Shown here one piece after another: positions 23,601-35,414 of a stretch of 64,000 nt of DNA. The DNA lies in NCBI GenBank assembly GCA_022457065.1, contig JAJGBQ010000001.1, positions 7,688,001-7,752,000 on the forward strand, given 5' to 3'. Under the pieces are notes generated by a model. That model did no database searches and was not told the DNA's origin. It saw nothing but the letters and a program-made list of their open reading frames with translations. Positions within the stretch are counted from its first letter, which is position 1; every line of letters starts with the position of its first letter. Source of the DNA: Curvularia sp. ZM96. Taxonomy: Eukaryota > Ascomycota > Dothideomycetes > Pleosporales > Pleosporaceae. The position numbers and the translations under genes were made by a program.

Positions 23601-26600
23601 TGCAAAAGGTGAGGAGTACCTTGCACTGCCGCTATTTCATCTCATGATTCGTATCTTTGAACTCCAGAAGAGTCCCGATGGATCCACGCTCCTGAGTACC
23701 ATGTGTGCTCTCGGGTTGCAATTCCTCCGTCTTGGTTATACTGGAAAAGCAGGCCTCTGTCTTGCCAAGGCTGAAGCGTTGATGGAATGTCGGACCTGTT
23801 CGGTCGACGCCAAATTAGAATGGCACTTGGCGTATGCTGAATATCTCCTGGGAATGGGTAACACCGTGAAATGGTAAGAAGAAAATCCTGCTCAGTGTTG
23901 ATTATGTACTGATGTATCCGGCAGCTCGACAATAATGACAAATGCCCAATCTCTTGCTTTTGGAGATAGCCAGTTCTTAGACCTCGCGAAGCCGACAACC
24001 ACACTCTCTGGCAGACTACGGTTCAACAGGATAATAGCAGATGCATCCTACGTTCAATCGCTATTTGCCACTGCTGCTGGATCATACAAAGAAGCCGCTC
24101 GACATGCACGACAGTGCGTCACACTGAACCGTCGTATCTGGGCTGCTCTTGAATCGCGGTCAAATGCTAGGAAGACAACTCCCTCGGATGACCCTGACCC
24201 TGACACGAGTGGGCTGGGCCGAACAGCATTCGACCCACTGAGCTCTGTGCGTATTGAAAAAGGGGTGCCTGTTGTTATGTCTGTCACACACAACGCCCTC
24301 AGTGGACCTGACTTCTGGGCATTGGTTCCGTCTTTGTATCGGGCTTTGATGCAGCAATCCCAGATATTTGCTCATCAAGGATTGCTGCATGAGGCCATTT
24401 ATGTTGCCGAACAAGCGGAAAAGGTCGCTTCTGCGACACAGTCTGCGACATTCAAGATTGATAATGCCAGCTGGCGTGCTGATTGCTGGGCTCAAAGCAA
24501 TCGGACTGATAAAGCTGAGGCTATTCTGAAGGCGCTTGATGCACCTGCTTCACGTAAATGCTTGTCTACAGCCGGTTACTATTCCGCCGTTGCTAGGACC
24601 CATCACTGGAATGGCGAATACGAGCAAGAGATAGCGTCGTACAACATCATGGAACAGCTCCTCACGGATCTGAGTTCTCCCATGTACATGAGGACCCTAG
24701 AATCCTTTTCTCCTTCAGTTGATGCACTTACAGAGCAACTGTCATCCTTGACCGTGGAAGCTACTGAGGTGACCAAGCCCAAACCAGCAACGAGAGGTCG
24801 TAAGCCCGCAGCAAAAGCAACAACACGGGCAAATGCAAAGCCAGCCACTGTTACTCGACCTAGGGCAACCACAGGGCGAGCAGCGAAGGCTGCGTCCAAA
24901 GTCAATCGCCAGCCTGATGCTCCGGCAGCACAAGAAGGACTGAATACGGCGGACCAATGTGCTGCGTTATGTGTCTTCCAAGCTAGCATGAGGGATCGAG
25001 CCGTACTCGCAAATATCCTGCATGATGATCTTACCGAAGCATTAAAGCTCCTTGGACAAGCCGAAGATCTGCAGAGCGGCCTCAATCAAGAAGTATCACA
25101 TATGTGGGCTACGTTCAAAGCTAGGCTTGCACAGAGCGCAAAACAGATTGCCGAGGATTTTACTGTCAATACGCTGCCAGAGTCGACCATTGCATTCCCT
25201 GCTTTTGGTCTCAAGGACCGCAGATTTTCCCAAGTGGTTCAAGTTGTCCCCCCTAAGAAAGGCGCTGCTGTTGCGAAATCTAGCCGAGCAAAGAAACAAT
25301 CGAAAGAAGATTTTATGGATACGCTCCGCGAAGCACGAGAAAGACTTGTAGAAGCACATGCTCTGTGTGCTGCTAATGGTTCGAACCATTTGTTTCGCCA
25401 AACCTCGATGGCGCTCGGCCACGTTACGGTACTGATGTCGGCCGTCTCCGGAAGCGACTTGCCTGGCTCGTTGCACCCATTGTATGCAGCCTACATGAGC
25501 GAACTACCCAAAGTAAACGCATTGAGATTGGTACAAGAGTCCACTGAGGCAGAAAAAGAGCAATTGTCCCGCGACGAGTGTCTGCGATGGCCAGTGACAG
25601 ATTCTTCGCACTTTTCGTTTGCTTCAGTTTCTGAATTCCAGAGGAACTATGTTGACATCATCCCGGAAACATGGCATGCAATATCGCTAGGTCTTAACGA
25701 GGCCCGCGATGAGCTGTTCATTACTCGTTTCGAGAGCGGACTGTCTCCATTCGTGTTGCGTCTACCATTAGCTCGACACGCCTCTCGCGATATGGACGAA
25801 GACGAATTCTCATTCGACGACGGAAAGAGAGACTTTGACGAGATCATTGAGCTTAGTGACTTCAGCACACGGAGCGCTAAGGACATGACTTCCAGGGAAG
25901 CAAGACAGCAGTGGTGGGCTGAGCGCGAAGCTCTCGATGCTCGGCTCCATGAGCTCCTGATCAACATGGAGAACATCTGGCTCGGAGGCTTCAAGGGTGT
26001 TTTCTCTCAGCACGAGAGACAGCCAGCACTTCTTGCACAATTTCGAAAATCACTAGAGAGCATACTGGATGAGCACCTGCCGTCTCGCAGAAAGAAGAGT
26101 CAGCAAAAGCGACCGGTGCTCGATGCACGAGTTCTGGAGCTTTTTATTGGGCTAGGTGACGCTACCGACGAGGACCTGGACCTGGACGAAGCGCTCATGG
26201 ACCTGATTTACTTTGTCGTCGACATTCTCCAGTTCAACGGCGAACGTAATGCTTATGATGAACTCGATTTCGATGCCATGGTCGTCGAGACATATGAAGC
26301 ACTCCGCGCATACCACAGCGCGTCTCACAAACGGGAGGCAGCTACTTCTCACCACACGATACTAATCCTGGATAACAATCTACATGCCTTTCCATGGGAG
26401 TCGCTGCCGTGCCTGGAGCAGCTTTCCATCTCGAGACTGCCTTCATTGGCTGCCCTTCGCGAAAGGCTACTTTCCGCCCGGCCGTGTGCAGTCAAACCAG
26501 ACCATGCTCCGCCTGGCCACTACATTCGCTCTAATATTAGCGGTACTAGCATGCTCAATCCATCAGGAGACTTGACTCATACGTCCAAAACGATGGCACC

Positions 26601-27288
26601 ACGTCTGGATCAGCTGCAGGGATCGTGGGAGCGTATCACTAATCGTGCACTGACGGAAAAAGAGTTTGAGAACTCACTGCGAGACAAGGATCTGGTGCTT
26701 TACTTTGGTCACGGGAGCGGCGCACAGTATGTCAAGTCCAAGGCGGTGCGGCGCCTTTACCGTGGCCAGCAAGACGATGAAAGCAGGAAAGCAGGCTGCG
26801 CAACGACGTTGCTGTTTGGGTGCTCTTCAGTGCATCTTACCGAAAACGGGATATTTGAACCTTCGGGCATGCTTGCTTCTTACCTCACTGCCGGCGCACC
26901 CGCAGTCGTCGGCATGCTCTGGGATGTCACGGACAAGGACTGCGATCGCTTCGCCGTCAAGGCCGGCGAACTCTGGGGACTGTGGCCAGAGTCACCAGAA
27001 GGCAGTGCTCCTCCCAAGACGCCAGCAAAGACTGGTGCAAAGAAGGCAAAGGGCAAAAGCAGAGGTACGCAAATGGTAGATGAAGTGGAGGGCGTGCGAA
27101 GCGTGGGAGGGGCCAAGAAGGGAAAGAAGACGGCCAAGGCCACTGATGAGGATAGTGATGGCGAAGGCGAAAGGCGAAAGGGCGTCGGACTGGACGAGGC
27201 AGTCCGCGACGCACGGAAGGCATGTGTCTTGAAGTATCTCAATGGGGCCGCTGCTGTTGTTTATGGCATCCCCGTATATCTGGAGTAG
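20629..27288 (+). CDS. ESP1: Separase (peptidase family C50)
   Basis: Exons 20629..23873 and 23925..27288 (51-base intron) encode 2202 residues, a normal length for fungal separase (Esp1/Cut1/BimB). The C-terminal caspase-like domain has both catalytic motifs: LVLYFGHGSGAQY with His2011 and TTLLFGCSSVHL with Cys2048, followed by GMLASYLTAGAPAVVGMLWDVTDKD. The long N-terminal part is alpha-helical repeat sequence. Two Lys/Ala/Thr-rich basic linkers are present, near residues 1364-1410 and 2108-2175; the second sits inside the catalytic domain just before the end. Separase cleaves the kleisin subunit of cohesin at anaphase onset and is held inactive by securin. It has a long upstream gap and is followed 0.6 kb later by a regulator gene on the same strand. 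Splicing joins GNTVKC to STIMTNAQSL in frame. Confidence 0.95.
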
Positions 27289-27895
27289 GAGAGTTGGCTA
27301 GGGGTTGACGCCAGCCCGACAGTTTGAAATTTTAGAGTTTCGTTTTTCCGCACAAAGCGTCTCAACTGTTGACATGGTAACTAACAAGACATGGATGGTA
27401 TTGCGGCACAGCGATTGTTGAGGCCCGGACGATGCTTGCGGAGGACGAGACGCGATGGATGCACAGACGGTCCGGATTTATGGGCTGGTGACCAGGGGCG
27501 CCCGCTCGCCGTGTGGAGTGATCGCCCCCAGCGCGATGACAACCGCAAAGGGTGAGGGAGAAGGGCCGAACAGGTGCGTGTGAAGTGCAGTGCAGTGGGC
27601 CTGGATCTGCAGACAGACGGCCGCGCCCGAGCGGACATGTTTCTGTACACCTCCATCTAGACTCTGCTGGCCAGCTGGACGGCTGTCGGTGCGCACGTAT
27701 GCTTTTTCGCGGAAGACGCTCCGCTGGAGGCAAGCGAAGAATGACGACAAACTCTGTCGCCATGTCCCGACACTTCACTGGACCCTGAGCCGCCGCAATG
27801 CCGTCGAGCCATAGTGCTGCTCCCCTGGCATTCACCACCCCACACTGTCTTTTCCTCCTAATCCTCTCTTGGGCGGCCATCCACGCGACACGGTC
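27289..27895. other. Intergenic region
   Basis: Between the separase stop and the ATG of the Zn2Cys6 regulator. It is relatively GC-rich, and the open frames on both strands lack domains. It presumably holds the separase 3' UTR and the regulator promoter. Confidence 0.55.
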
Positions 27896-30438
27896 ATGAC
27901 GGAACGCCCGGCCAAGTCGGGCTCGTCTCGCAAACGAGCCCTGGTGAGCTGCGACCGCTGCAAGATCCGCCGGGCGCGATGCATCCGCGACAATGCAGAC
28001 ATGCCCTGCGCCGATTGCAAGGCCAGTGGCGTCCAGTGCGAGTCAAAACTCCCTCGTAAGCAGCGTGTCTACGGCAGTGTGGAAACGCTCAGTCTGCGCT
28101 ACAGGGCCCTCGAAGCCCTCGTCAAGGGACTGTTCCCCAACGACAATGTCCAGGACACGGAAACATTATTCAAGATTGCGGCCGCCAGGAAGATTAGCAT
28201 GCCCGCGAGTGATGATTTCACCCCGGCCGACATCTTCAACAACAGTGGCGACCAGCGGTCATCCTCCTCACAGCATCAGCGTCAGCAACCACAGGTCCAA
28301 CCACAGGCTCAACCCATTCATCAGCAGGCAAATCAAACACCTTTCCACACATCTCCATTCTCACAACAATCATCCTCTGGCCCCCATACCACCATCCACG
28401 AGGCTGTGCACTCTTCTGGAAGTAGTCCTCCACCTATCAAGAGCAAGCAACATCGCCGCAGCACCTTTTCTGAGGTCCAGCGACCGCCGTCTCGCGCCGA
28501 AGAACTCCTGCGATCGAGTCGGCGCACTGCCCACTACTTTGGCCCCTCGAGTAGCTTTCGCCTCGCGACAACAATACGAACTCTTGCCGCCCGATGGATA
28601 GCCGTCACGGGTGCAAGCGCTCATTCCTTCATCTCAGACCCTTCGAGTACCTCCGGCTCTATCCTCAAACGCAGCAGCACGGATCCCTCAAACGAAGATC
28701 TGACGTTGCATGAGACGACTCAACTTGTAATAGCCGGCAAGGGCAGTCGCAAAAGATCCAGATCAGAGCTAGAAGAGTCTGGTGACGAGCCGATGCTCCG
28801 TGAGCAAAATGTTAACAGAGACATTATTGGCAATTTCTTGCCCGCGAAAGCTATTGGCGAAGCACTCGTTTCCGCCTACTTCAGCAAGATTCACATGTAT
28901 ATGCCTCTGTTCAACAGAAGTGTCTTTCACCTTCGTCTAGAAGCAACATATTCGAGGGACACCGAACTCATCGAAGAATGCAAGGATATTGGCTGGCTCG
29001 TGGTGTTGGCTCTGGTCTTTTCCTTTGGGTGCCAGCAACTCGAGGACCTTGACTCCAAACAGACCTACGAGCTGCGAATCAAATACCTTGAGTTTTCTAG
29101 AAACCACTTCCGACAGCTTCTTACAACAGCATGCTTGGATAATGTCCAGGCACTGGTTCTGCTCAACATGCATCATCATAGTGTTGGGCAAAAGAGCAGC
29201 TCATGGCTGCTTATAGGTCTCGCTGCGCGCATGGTCAGTATTTTCACCAGGTATCCAGATGATTCTATTGACAAAATATCCAGGCGACTACCATGGGAAT
29301 GCACCGGGATACCTCGAATCTGGAATTCGAGTTTGTCGAGCGCAACACACGCCGCCAAGTGTGGTGGACCATCTACATTTTTGAGAAAACACTGTGTAGC
29401 ATTCTCGGACGCCCAACTGCAATTGACGACCGCGAAATGGCAATGCAAGTGCCGGAGTCGCTGACGTCTGAACAGCCAAGCATATCCCCAGACTCCATGA
29501 GTCTTTGTTTCGATCTCGTCCGCCTGTCCTACAGCGTCCGGCAACGCGCTTATTTCGATCAGACCTCTGCCGAAGAACGCTCACCAACGCCTGCAGTTGC
29601 AAAGGCTTTACTCCGTGAACTCGACACTTTTATTGCCAGTATTCCTCCAAATATGTCGTTGGATTGCTACCCATTGACTGCGGAACACAAGTCCATGGTA
29701 TTACTGTTGCATATCTATTACTACCACACGCGTTGCATGATTACACGAGATTTCCTGGTGCAGAAGATTGAAAGCAATATATGCTTTCTGGAAAATGAAA
29801 TGTTTCCAGGTTCGGATGACTGGCGAACAGCGCTTCTCCTCGCCGAAGACTGCGTTGAGTCGGTACACAAAAGTCTGCAGTGCATCAGAGGGGGAATTGA
29901 GCTCGGGATCATCGGATACTCGTGGCTCGATTTCTTTTATGTTTTCCATTCGATAATGATTGTATGTGCAGATTTTCTTGCGCGACCAAAGGAGCAAGCA
30001 GAGACATCCAAAGACCATGAGCGCAAGGCGACTGTACGGGCAGTGCTCGATCAAGTTCGCGACATGCAGACTCTTGCACCTACCTACAGGACGCTCAGTC
30101 GAATTGCATTGCAGTTTGCCAACATTACACAAGTGGCCAACGATAGGAAATCGCCGACTCCAACAGACACTCCACACGACCCGTCGCTGGAGCCTGTAGC
30201 CCCCGCGGCGAGCGACGCAGGTGTAGAGCAGGTGATGCAGCTTGCAGATCTGGGCGAAGACTGGTTCACCAATGCGACCGCGGACCTGGGATTAGATTTC
30301 TTTGATTTGGGCCATGTGGCCAACCCGGTACCGTACGCGATACCAGATCCTACCTCGGGTTCTGAACAGACGGCTGAGTCGACCAACGAGGTAGAGGATT
30401 GGACTGCGAAGGCACTCAAAGGTTTACACACTTTGTAA
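27896..30438 (+). CDS. Zn2Cys6 fungal transcription factor
   Basis: Exons 27896..29233 and 29284..30438 (50-base intron) encode 830 residues. The N-terminus carries a zinc binuclear cluster, Cys19-x2-Cys22-x6-Cys29-x8-Cys38-x2-Cys41-x6-Cys48, with the basic stretch KIRRAR between Cys22 and Cys29; a short linker and a possible dimerisation helix follow (LSLRYRALEALVKGLFP). A Gln/Ser/Pro-rich low-complexity stretch spans about residues 120-190. The fungal-specific transcription factor domain starts near residue 310 (LVSAYFSKIHMYMPLFNRSVF) and includes GMHRDTSNLEFEFVERNTRR just after the splice, the family's hallmark helix. The ATG at 27896 is chosen because the frame upstream has only a TTG. 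The target is unknown; the FAD enzyme gene 348 bases downstream on the same strand is a possible but unproven target. Confidence 0.92.
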
Positions 30439-30786
30439 TAAAAAGATGAGGTTTTGGTATAAATCAAGTACATGGGAATTTAGTCCTGCCGTCATGGAGT
30501 TTTTGTACATAGCATGGATGACATCACGCTCCAGCACGGTATTGGGGTCTAGCGTGCCGCCTGGAGCGATCCGCGTGTGGCATGTATGCACGATCGATCA
30601 GATCTGTCTATACCACTTTTGGAACTCCATGACGCATTTGTTCGACATGTATGTCGTGATAGCTACGAACAAATACAAGCCTGCAGTCGCTTATGCTTCT
30701 GTAGCATGTAGCTAAATTACTACAATTATTTCCATTTTCTGATGCCACATTCACGCGAAACAGAACCCATATTGCCAACGACAAAC
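30439..30786. other. Short intergenic region upstream of FAD enzyme
   Basis: 348 bases between two plus-strand genes. It would carry the regulator's 3' UTR and the promoter of the FAD-dependent enzyme. Nothing else is recognisable. Confidence 0.55.
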
Positions 30787-32661
30787 ATGGCGGGCGGCAA
30801 CAACAAAGATGGGAAAAAGAAGAAGGTGCTTGTTGTAGGAGCTGGAGCTGCAGGTACTGTGATGGAAGCTTGATTTGAAGTTTGCGGTTGTTGATGAAAA
30901 ACAGGAATGTCGTGTGCTCATCATCTGTCCGAGCACCCCGACAAATTCGACGTTACACTGATTGACGCCGTCGATTACTGCGGCGGCCAAGCCTTCTCCA
31001 TTGGAATCGACAAGGAACGACATGGCGCAGACTGGCTCAATCAGGGTGTCCAAGGGGGTAGTTACATTTTCCACCACACCATGACCATGTTTGCCAGACA
31101 AGGCCACCACGCGGACCCAGTAAACCTCCATGTTTCGTTTGGCAAAGACGACATCTTCTGGACCAATGTCTTCCCGACTGAGCTCCTTGCACGACACCAG
31201 GGAGAAATCAAAAGGTTCTACAGGATGCTGAAAATCGTCCGCTGGTTTGAGCTCTTCTTCGCTCTGATTCCCATTAAGGTGCTCTTCAAGATGTTTTGGT
31301 TTTCCGAAGAATTCACAAACACCGTTGCTATGCCCATGATTGCGCTGTTCCTTGGTACTGGAAACGAGACGCCAAATGTACCGAGTATTATTCTCGAGCG
31401 GCTGTGCACGAGTCCTACGTACGGAATGTGGTATCCGCCGGACAAGCATAGCATTGCCAGCAACTTGCCGCCAATGGTGGTGTTCCCCAAGTTCAGCGAG
31501 TTTTATGAGCGCTGGAGGCAGGACTTGCTCAAGAGAGGGGTCAATGTCCGGCTTTCGACTGAGGTCACCCAAGTAGTCAAGCGAGACAAAACTGGCGTTA
31601 CTGTCAAGTTGATCAAGCGCACACCTATGCCCGATGCGCATAACCCAAACAGTTCCCATGTACCTTATGATGATGAGCACAATTACGATGCCGATGCTTT
31701 GGAGAAAGAAGAGCACTACGATGAGCTGATTCTCTGTGTCCTGTAAGTCTCAACTCCATCCCTCCTTTCTCTCCACTCCGACACTAACAAGCCCGTTCCC
31801 AGCGCCGACACAGCCAAGCGTATCCTCGAACCTACCGCCTCCCGCCGCGAAAAGCGCGTGCTCGGCTCTGCCAAATTTTCGAACGACATAACCGTCACCC
31901 ACTGGGACTCGGACTACATGCTCAAACACTACGAAAACTTCTACACCCCAACTCGCTCCGTCTCGTCCCTCAGCAACATCGACCAGTCCTCGCGAAATGA
32001 ATATGCAGCCAAAAAGTTCAAGCCAATGTACTACATCAAAATGTACCCGCAAGACCGCTCGAAGCTAGAAATGTGCTTTGACTGCACAAACTACCAGTCG
32101 CAGTTCCCACCGGATATGCCTTTTGACAAGCACGTGTTCCAGACAATTTACCTGAACAAAGAGCGCGACGGACACCTCTGGAGCATTGATGAAATCGACA
32201 AGGACAAGATCATCCGCAAGGACTGGTGGCACCAGCTTTGTCACTCCTGGACACACTATCTCTTCGTGGTGCCCTGGATGTGGGCGCTACAAGGGCGAAA
32301 GCATACGCGCTTCGCGGCCGCGTGGACACTCATCAACGCCCACGAGGTAGCCGTCATGAGCGGTATTGCGGCGGCTGTGGATCTAGGTGCAGAGTACCCG
32401 GCTGATTTGGAGCGGGATCGGTTTGCCTTTTTGTGCTTTAGACTGTACTATTTACTGGCGTACGGCAAGTGGTATCGTAGGAGGGCGACGAAGAACAGTA
32501 AGGAGGGGCCCGGCGCTGATTGGGCGAGTGGGCTGTACGGAAGTGTGTATATGGGTCCTGGCGTTACGGATGTAGATCGGTCTCAGTGGAGGGAGGATAA
32601 TGGGATTCAGAGCGAGCCGGAGAGATATAAATTTCCGGCAAATGCGGGGCATAGAGAATGA
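30787..32661 (+). CDS. FAD-dependent amine-oxidase-like oxidoreductase
   Basis: Exons 30787..30853, 30905..31742 and 31803..32661 encode 587 residues. The N-terminal dinucleotide-binding motif is KKKVLVVGAGAAGMSCAHHL (Gly-x-Gly-x-x-Gly); intron 1 (51 bases) splits the codon of its last Gly, so the motif appears only after splicing. An acidic residue at the end of strand 2 (VTLIDAVDYCGGQAFS) fits FAD binding, and GIDKERHGADWLNQGVQGG is the usual next segment of flavin amine oxidoreductases. The C-terminal half has CHSWTHYLFVVPWMWALQG and INAHEVAVMSGIAAAVDLGA, where the end of the FAD domain and possible membrane-associating hydrophobic segments lie. The substrate is unknown. Intron 2 (60 bases, GTAAGT donor) restores ILCVLADTAKRI. 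No signal peptide is seen, so it is probably cytosolic. Confidence 0.88.
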
Positions 32662-33086
32662 GGGTGGGGGAACACGAGCTAGTATAATGTAGAGCTGCTC
32701 ATGTCGTTGCTCTCGTGAGATGGATTTTGGTTGTTGAGCAATTTATATATCACTTTGTAATAAATTTCGGATTCACATTTCATACGAATCCAAAAAACCA
32801 TGAACGCATAGTGCAAAATTCGAATATTAGGTGCGAGCTACGGATGATGACCTAGGCTGAGCGAAGGAAAGGGGTATATGTAACCAGTCTGAACAGCAAA
32901 AAAAGCCAAACATGCATATGCGATCCCAGAGAATACCACAGCTACAGTGCCCGAAAGAAAACTCACCATGACCAAATCAACGCCGAGACAGTCCCTTACT
33001 CTGGAATGGAACAAGCAACCCGCAAATAAGAACTAGATTCGCTACGTGATTGTCGTAAATCTGAAAAGCACAGGAACGTCAGCACG
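32662..33086. other. Intergenic region between convergent genes
   Basis: 425 bases between the stop of the FAD enzyme (+) and the stop of the Gpc1 gene (-). AT-rich stretches near 32740-32800 fit 3' UTRs. No gene or repeat was seen. Confidence 0.55.
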
Positions 33087-34750
33087 CTACTTCCTCTCCC
33101 TTGTGGCTCCATCTACAGGCTTCACGCTTGTGCTGCCTTCAAGTGGAGGAATGTAACCTAGCTGCTTGTCGGCATGATCACCTTGAGGCGTGTAAGGTGT
33201 AAAACCTCCCTCGGGCGATGCCTGCCACTTTGCCATGTCCTTCTTGAGCTGTTCGAGCTCTTTCTGGAAGCGATTTCCAAAGACGTCAATGTAGTATGTG
33301 GCGCCGTTGTAAACACTCCAGACAAAGACAACGCTCAGGAACAGACCGCTAGGCCAGCGGTACCAGAACCACACCTGACAGGGAAGCATGGTGAGAACGG
33401 CATAGCTGTACTGAATCAACATGAAAGCTGGCTCCTGGAGGAAGTCGGGCAGCGACAGGACGATTTTACCAATCCAAGTCTTGGCATACGACTTTCGTAG
33501 CCACGTGAAACTGGTGGGTCGACCAGCTGCAATCTTATCGCGGCGCCGTACCGTGATGAGGAAGTGGTACGACAGCTGCCAAATGGCATACGGGCAGGAC
33601 GCCCACAGCATCATCTGGAAAAGACCGTAATGGTGGGGAGACGTAGGATCCGAGTGGCGAATATTGTAGATGGCGGGATAGCGTTCTTGCTGGTATGCTG
33701 GCGAGAGCAGGTGTACGACGCAGTGCAGTGTGACACAGGGCATGATGTGGATGAAAAGACTACAAGAGTGAGTATAACGACAATAGTAGGAGTATGGAAG
33801 ACTAACCTCACAACCTTGTCCATGCTGTGGAATACGAGGGAATTCCTCCACATGATGATGGCGACGGCGTTGTTTCCCATGGCCAAGCAGTACGTAGAAA
33901 TAAAGAGTCGCTTAGACTGGGGAAAGACAAACAGGGTCAGGACCATGAGGATGTTGACAAAGTAACACAGGTCGGCCAAGAAGTAGTGGTAGCCTTTCTT
34001 GTGATAGGTGATAAAGCGGATGGGCATAAAGTAGAGGAGCTGGGCCGTATACCAGTGGGGAAAGTACTCTGGATGAGATCCAACCAAGTATCCCGAGACG
34101 AAGATGTTCATGACTGCAGCAATGAAGGATGCCTTTTCACGTGCAGTCACTGTGACAGATTCTTTCCAACGCTGGTTCAGACGGTCGACGGAACGGCGCA
34201 TGCGCTTCCTGTACTTGTCGAGCTGCTCAGCTTCAGTAGGGACTCTGCGCCGCCATTCTTCGACAACACGGTCTCTAGTTATGCCCCTGTTCTTTGCCTG
34301 GTTCTTGATCTTCTCCGTCTGGTTGGAGATGGAGTTTTGGATTTTCTCGATGCGTTGAGCGAGGGCGAGGTTCTCCACGAAGTCAAACATGGTGAGCTTC
34401 TCAACGGGTGGGAAGAAGGAGGCATCTTCGTAATCGGACTCGTCGTGGTACGAGCTATTGGAGAAAGAGGCGGAGCGGGAGAGGCCCGGCGTAGAAGCTG
34501 GGTGGTTTGCGGACGAAGAGGCGTGGTCGTCGAGGAAAGCAGAGCCGGCATGAGTCGAGTCGCCAGGCAGCGGGCGGGTAGAGAGCTCAGATACTCCTAG
34601 CTGGGGCTCTGAGTGTGACTTGGGCACAGCGGCCGCATCATCGTCCGGGGCCGACATGATGGGAGCTTCTTCCTGGACAATCTCAAGACTCGAGGGAGTT
34701 CGGCGGTGGAGGGGTCGCTTTAGGGAACGGGGAGGAGAGACTGGAGCCAT
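33087..34750 (-). CDS. GPC1: Glycerophosphocholine acyltransferase Gpc1 (DUF2838)
   Basis: Exons 34750..33807 and 33759..33087 (47-base intron) encode 538 residues. The enzyme family (yeast Gpc1/YGR149W) transfers an acyl group from acyl-CoA to glycerophosphocholine, making lysophosphatidylcholine for phosphatidylcholine recycling in an internal membrane. The first 150 residues are Ser/Pro/Asp-rich and probably disordered, followed by a charged helical region (KRMRRSVDRLNQRWKESV) and about eight membrane helices. Family-typical patches are GSHPEYFPHWYTAQLLYFMP, RFITYHKKGYHYFLADLCYF, GNNAVAIIMWRNSLVFHSMD, then HIMPCVTLHCVVHLL and RHYGLF-like YGLFQMMLWASCPYAIWQ. The ATG at 34750 begins MAPVSPPRS; upstream the frame has only a TTG. 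It diverges from Smc1 with 664 bases between the ATGs. Confidence 0.9.
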
Positions 34751-35414
34751 AGTGGCCGTTAGCAGTCGTGCAGAGGCGAGTGTATCTAGGATGGTCCATG
34801 GTGGAGAGAAAGGACCAACCCTGGGGGGGCAAGAGCGTACAGTGACAGAGAGCAGCCTGGACCAGATGCAGTCAGGCCTTATGTTCTCATGACGAGACAA
34901 GACCAGAAGGATTTGCGGGGGTCTAAACAGCGTCTGCGGTGCTGAGTCTTGCAGCTTTCGAGAAATGGGATCGTGGGTGAATGCCAGCTGTTGATTGGCA
35001 AGCTTCCCACCGTTGTTGCACTACTGGCGGCGGGCGGCGTGCGAGGGCAGACGATCACGAGGGCTGGCGACGTGTGGAGCTGGTGACTGGAGGGTCTGCA
35101 AAGCGTCGTCTGTGTGTGCAGATGTATACGAGTGTGCGTCGGGGTCGGAGTGTATTTGTACACGCAAAGGTACGGTGAATGGAGCGAGCGCATGCCACCA
35201 AGAAGCCTGGCCTGGCACCTGGTTTCGTCACTGCGGCCCACATCATGCGCCAACTACGGCGGGCGCTTTGTCCGCAGCTTGACGCGACTACGCGCTTCAC
35301 CGCGACCCTCGCCATTCACCACCTGCCAGACCCACCCCGCGACATCCCCCCGCGACGCCCCCCCTTGCTGCTGCGCGCTCACGATTTCTGGTGTCGCCCC
35401 GCTCAACCGCAATC
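34751..35414. promoter_or_regulatory. Bidirectional promoter region of GPC1 and SMC1
   Basis: The 664 bases between the ATGs of two divergent genes must hold both promoters and 5' UTRs. CGCG-containing motifs related to the MCB cell-cycle element occur close to the SMC1 start (ACGCGA near 35281 and TACGCGC near 35289), but no exact ACGCGT was seen. Open frames here are not supported as genes. Confidence 0.5.
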
